From Clostridiales bacterium (lineage in GTDB: Bacteria > Bacillota > Clostridia > Oscillospirales > CAG-272), in the NCBI GenBank assembly GCA_012511425.1, contig JAAZGC010000158.1, positions 1-7,933 of the forward strand: a stretch of 7,933 bases of DNA, given 5' to 3'. This document shows, piece after piece, positions 5,852 to 7,933 of the stretch; the stretch's first letter is position 1; the number at the start of each line of letters is the position of its first letter. The notes under the pieces were generated by a model that was given only the letters and a program-made list of their open reading frames with translations, made no database searches and was not told the origin of the DNA. A program made the translations under genes and the position numbers.

Positions 5852-5904
5852 ACCGGACCCCGTATGCTGATAATCAACATATCCGCGGGTGCGGTTATTT
5901 TATT
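5852..5904 (+). terminator. Riboswitch-controlled terminator-like hairpin ahead of thiT
   Basis: ACCGGACCC (5852-5860) pairs with GGGTGCGGT (5887-5895) apart from one central mismatch. An inner TATG (5863-5866)/CATA (5878-5881) helix lies above an internal loop. The T-rich TATTTTATT follows at once. This fits the expression platform of a transcriptionally acting TPP switch. GGGGT at the 5' edge of the aptamer (5739-5743) could alternatively pair with ACCCC (5857-5861), which offers a route to an antiterminated state. The T-tract is interrupted by A residues, so termination strength is unknown. Confidence 0.62.
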
Positions 5905-5924
5905 ATATTTCGGAGGTTTAAACC

Positions 5925-6551
5925 ATGAATCAAAACAAACCGTCTGCGGTCCTGCACAAAAAGACCGCCGTGCTGCTCGAATGCGCGGTTATGGTGGCCC
6001 TATCGGTCGCGCTGAGCTTTGTTAAAATCCTTCAGATGCCGTTCGGAGGTTCGGTGACGCTGCTTTCGATGCTGCCCGTCTGCCTTGTCTCTATCCGGCA
6101 CGGGCTTAAGTGGGGATTCGGCGCATCCTTCGTATTTTCGATATTGAGCCTTCTTCTCGACCTGGGCAGCATTCTCGCCTGGGGACTGACGCCGGTCATC
6201 CTTGTCGGCTGCTTTATCCTTGACTACATCACAGCCTATACCGCTTTGGGCATTGCCGGGATATGGCGCAGCCGGGGGTTCGGAGGGATAATGGCCGGAA
6301 CCGCTCTCGCAGTATTTCTTCGCTTTCTGAGCCATTTCATCTCGGGCATAGTGCTCTGGACGAACCTTGAGCAATTCGAGCTGTTCGGCCGCTCCTGGGT
6401 AAACCGGCCGGTGCTTTATTCTCTCATATACAACGGAATGTATATGCTGCCCGAACTTTTGTTTACGATGATCGCGGCGCCTTTTGTTTATCAAAGAGTC
6501 GAAAAATTTCTCCGAAGCCGGAATGTTTCGGCAGGATCGATAAACATATAG
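5925..6551 (+). CDS. thiT: Thiamine ECF transporter substrate-binding S-component
   Basis: A 208-aa membrane protein that captures thiamine and docks with the shared energy-coupling module (EcfA, EcfA', EcfT). None of those module genes is in this window. About six hydrophobic helices are visible. MPFGGSVTLLSMLPV (38-52) is the ThiT signature. LDYITAYTALGIAG lies at 99-112, RFLSHFISGIVLW at 133-145 and YSLIYNGMYMLPE at 165-177. Compared from memory with Lactococcus lactis ThiT, the thiamine contacts His125/Trp133 and Tyr146/Asn151 appear as His137/Trp145 and Tyr165/Asn170 with identical spacing; Asp100-Tyr101 would stand for Glu84-Tyr85. A21-x3-A25-x3-A29 in the first helix fits the small-residue surface used for EcfT contact. 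The start ATG has GGAGG (5912-5916) 8 nt upstream. It is controlled by the TPP riboswitch before it and converges with glyS. Confidence 0.95.
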   Translation: MNQNKPSAVLHKKTAVLLECAVMVALSVALSFVKILQMPFGGSVTLLSMLPVCLVSIRHGLKWGFGASFVFSILSLLLDLGSILAWGLTPVILVGCFILDYITAYTALGIAGIWRSRGFGGIMAGTALAVFLRFLSHFISGIVLWTNLEQFELFGRSWVNRPVLYSLIYNGMYMLPELLFTMIAAPFVYQRVEKFLRSRNVSAGSINI

Positions 6552-6574
6552 GCTGTCAAGACTTAATCCGGCGC

Positions 6575-6612
6575 TCCCCTGCTCCGAAAAAACGGCGCCA
6601 GGGAATTAATTT
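6575..6612 (+). terminator. Probable thiT terminator
   Basis: TCCC(C)TG at 6575-6581 pairs with CAGGGA at 6599-6604 with one bulged C. A CCG/CGG helix encloses the A-rich loop. ATTAATTTT follows. The arm GGCGC (6570-6574) could instead pair with GCGCC (6595-6599). It begins about 23 nt after the thiT stop codon. The T-tract is weak, so this may act together with the stronger hairpin next to it. Confidence 0.5.
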
Positions 6613-6622
6613 TCGATGATAA

Positions 6623-6664
6623 ACCGCTCCGCTTTTCCGGCAGAACCGAATTATGCGGAGCGGT
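6623..6664. terminator. Perfect 10-bp stem between convergent thiT and glyS (likely bidirectional terminator)
   Basis: ACCGCTCCGC (6623-6632) and GCGGAGCGGT (6655-6664) are exact inverted repeats around a 22-nt loop that itself can fold (TTCCGG with CCGAA). The stem lies 7 nt beyond the glyS stop codon. It is followed by TTTATC on the glyS transcript and by ATTATT on the thiT transcript. Its position between two convergent genes suits a shared terminator, although neither T-run is long. Confidence 0.66.
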
Positions 6665-6671
6665 ATTATTG

Positions 6672-7933
6672 TCAGAATTCGAGTTTGGCTTCGATATAGC
6701 TTACAAGGCTGTCAATCGGGATGCGTTCCTGTTCCATTGTGTCGCGGTCGCGGACGGTAACCATTTTGTCTTCGACAGACTGGAAGTCATAGGTTATGCA
6801 GTACGGCGTTCCGATCTCGTCTTCACGGCGGTAGCGCTTGCCGATAGATCCGGCTTCGTCGTAGTCGACCATGAATTTTTTCGAAAGCATGTTATAGACT
6901 TCTTCCGCGCCTTCGCCGAGTTTCTTCGAAAGCGGCAGCACCGCGCACTTGAACGGCGCGAGGGCGGGATGAAGGCGGAGAACCACTCTTATGTCTTCCT
7001 TGCCGGAGGCGTCTGTAAGGCGTTCTTCGTCGTATGCGTCGCAGAGGAAGGCGAGAACCACGCGGTCGCAGCCGAGCGACGGCTCAACGACATAAGGGAT
7101 ATAAGCTTCGTTTGTATCCGGGTCGAAATATTCGAGCGACTTGCCGGAAGCTTCCTGGTGGCGGCCGAGGTCGTAGTTTGTTCTATCGGCGATTCCCCAC
7201 AGTTCGCCCCAGTCGGTAAAGGGGAAAGCGTATTCGATATCGGTGGTGGCGCGGCTGTAAAAGGACAGCTCTGCCGGTTCGTGGTCGCGGTACCGGAGAT
7301 TTTCCTTCTTTATGCCGAGGTCGAGCAGCCACTGCATGCAGAAGGCTTTCCAATATTCGAACCATTCGGGGTTGGTGCCCGGCTTGCAGAAGAATTCGCA
7401 TTCCATCTGCTCGAATTCACGGGTACGGAAGATAAAGTTGCCGGGGGTTATCTCGTTCCGGAATGCTTTTCCTACCTGGCAGACGCCGAAGGGTAGCTTG
7501 CGGCGGGTGGTACGCTGAATGTTGGCAAAGTTGACGAAGATGCCCTGCGCCGTTTCCGGGCGGAGGTAGGTGACGGAAGAGGAATCTTCGGTTACTCCGA
7601 GCTGGGTTTTGAGCATCATGTTGAATTTGCGGATCGTCGTAAAATCATGCTTGCCGCAATACGGGCAAACCAAATCCTCGTGTTCTGCGATGAATTTGTC
7701 AAGGTCGTCGAAGTTCATCGCTTCAATGTCCACGCTCTCGCCGAGAGGGGATTCTTCTATCAGCTTATCGGCGCGGTATCTGCTCTTGCAGGCTTTGCAG
7801 TCGATCAGCGGGTCGTTGAAGTTGCCGACATGGCCGGTAGTTACCCAGACCTGCGGGTTCATTATGATGGCGGAGTCGAGACCGACGTTATATTTGTTCT
7901 CCTGAACGAATTTCTTGAGCCACGCTTTCTTTA
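6672..7933 (-). CDS. glyS: Glycyl-tRNA synthetase, homodimer type (N-terminus beyond right edge)
   Basis: This cytoplasmic class II synthetase charges tRNA-Gly with glycine. The visible 420 codons are open to the window edge, so no start or leader can be seen, and only a few tens of N-terminal residues appear missing. Counting from the Met at 7860-7862, NPQVWVTTGHVGNFNDP (2-18) is the family's SGH-type block. Cys22/Cys25 and Cys66/Cys69 form a CxxC...CxxC zinc-ribbon-like insertion. RPETAQGIF (101-109) and motif 2, FRNEITPGNFIFRTREFEQ (134-152), form the ATP-binding core. Motif 3 is EPSLGCDRVVLAFL (260-273). The C-terminal anticodon-binding domain starts near LAPFKCAVLP (301-310). It is the single-chain enzyme, not the separate alpha (GlyQ) and beta (GlyS) subunits, and is sometimes named glyQS or grs1. 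It converges with thiT. Confidence 0.97.
   Translation of the reverse strand, partial: KKAWLKKFVQENKYNVGLDSAIIMNPQVWVTTGHVGNFNDPLIDCKACKSRYRADKLIEESPLGESVDIEAMNFDDLDKFIAEHEDLVCPYCGKHDFTTIRKFNMMLKTQLGVTEDSSSVTYLRPETAQGIFVNFANIQRTTRRKLPFGVCQVGKAFRNEITPGNFIFRTREFEQMECEFFCKPGTNPEWFEYWKAFCMQWLLDLGIKKENLRYRDHEPAELSFYSRATTDIEYAFPFTDWGELWGIADRTNYDLGRHQEASGKSLEYFDPDTNEAYIPYVVEPSLGCDRVVLAFLCDAYDEERLTDASGKEDIRVVLRLHPALAPFKCAVLPLSKKLGEGAEEVYNMLSKKFMVDYDEAGSIGKRYRREDEIGTPYCITYDFQSVEDKMVTVRDRDTMEQERIPIDSLVSYIEAKLEF

Noticed and set aside
5635..5880. An 81-codon minus-strand open frame in the intergenic region
   Set aside because: It runs antisense through the TPP riboswitch and its terminator hairpin, which explain the sequence there. 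No ribosome-binding site or family similarity was seen.
6000..6494. A 164-codon open frame on the minus strand
   Set aside because: It is antisense to thiT, and its very hydrophilic, charged translation is a mirror of a membrane-protein gene.
6655..6663. GC-rich inverted repeat considered as a transposon end or attachment site
   Set aside because: Its partner arm is only 22 nt away between two convergent stop codons, with no transposase or target duplication nearby. A terminator explains it better.
6669..7496. A 275-codon open frame on the plus strand
   Set aside because: It is antisense to the confident glycyl-tRNA synthetase gene. Its composition, rich in Phe, Val and Ala, is what a mirrored codon-biased gene gives.

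Overview
The window looks like an ordinary chromosomal stretch from a low-to-moderate GC Gram-positive bacterium of the Clostridia. Four things point there: a ThiT-type ECF thiamine S-component behind a TPP riboswitch, a homodimer-type (GlyQS-like) glycyl-tRNA synthetase, strong Shine-Dalgarno sequences, and near-consensus sigma-A promoters with 17-bp spacers. The genus cannot be told from the sequence. No mobile element, CRISPR array, tRNA or rRNA is visible.

Layout. Positions 1-1391 (minus strand) hold an arginine-biosynthesis pair: argG (argininosuccinate synthase), then the first 23 codons of argH (argininosuccinate lyase), which runs off the left edge. argG has its own promoter (TTGAAA-17-TATAAT) with possible ArgR-box-like sequences around it. 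Positions 1594-5505 (minus strand) form a compact three-gene operon: a 747-aa FtsX/MacB-type ABC permease, its 230-aa ATPase, and a 310-aa protein resembling the catalytic barrel of GH29 alpha-L-fucosidases. Spacings are 17 and 25 nt, and one strong promoter lies at 5577-5605. Two starts are set by ribosome-binding sites: the ATPase begins at 3244, and the GH29-like protein begins at ATG 2526, not at the TTG at 2550.

The divergent intergenic region (5506-5924) carries back-to-back promoters, a 12-bp palindrome, a full TPP riboswitch aptamer and a terminator-like hairpin ahead of thiT (5925-6551, plus strand). Thiamine pyrophosphate should therefore shut off thiamine uptake. thiT and glyS converge on 6552-6671, which holds two hairpins likely acting as terminators. 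glyS (minus strand) runs off the right edge.

The arg genes, thiT and glyS are housekeeping genes with confident assignments. The permease-ATPase-GH29-like operon is the least understood part. Its first gene is the permease, no two-component regulator is adjacent in the window, and the GH29-like protein lacks the usual Lys-His-His-Asp-Gly-Phe segment, a signal peptide and a C-terminal beta-sandwich. I see no convincing evidence of a wholly new system.
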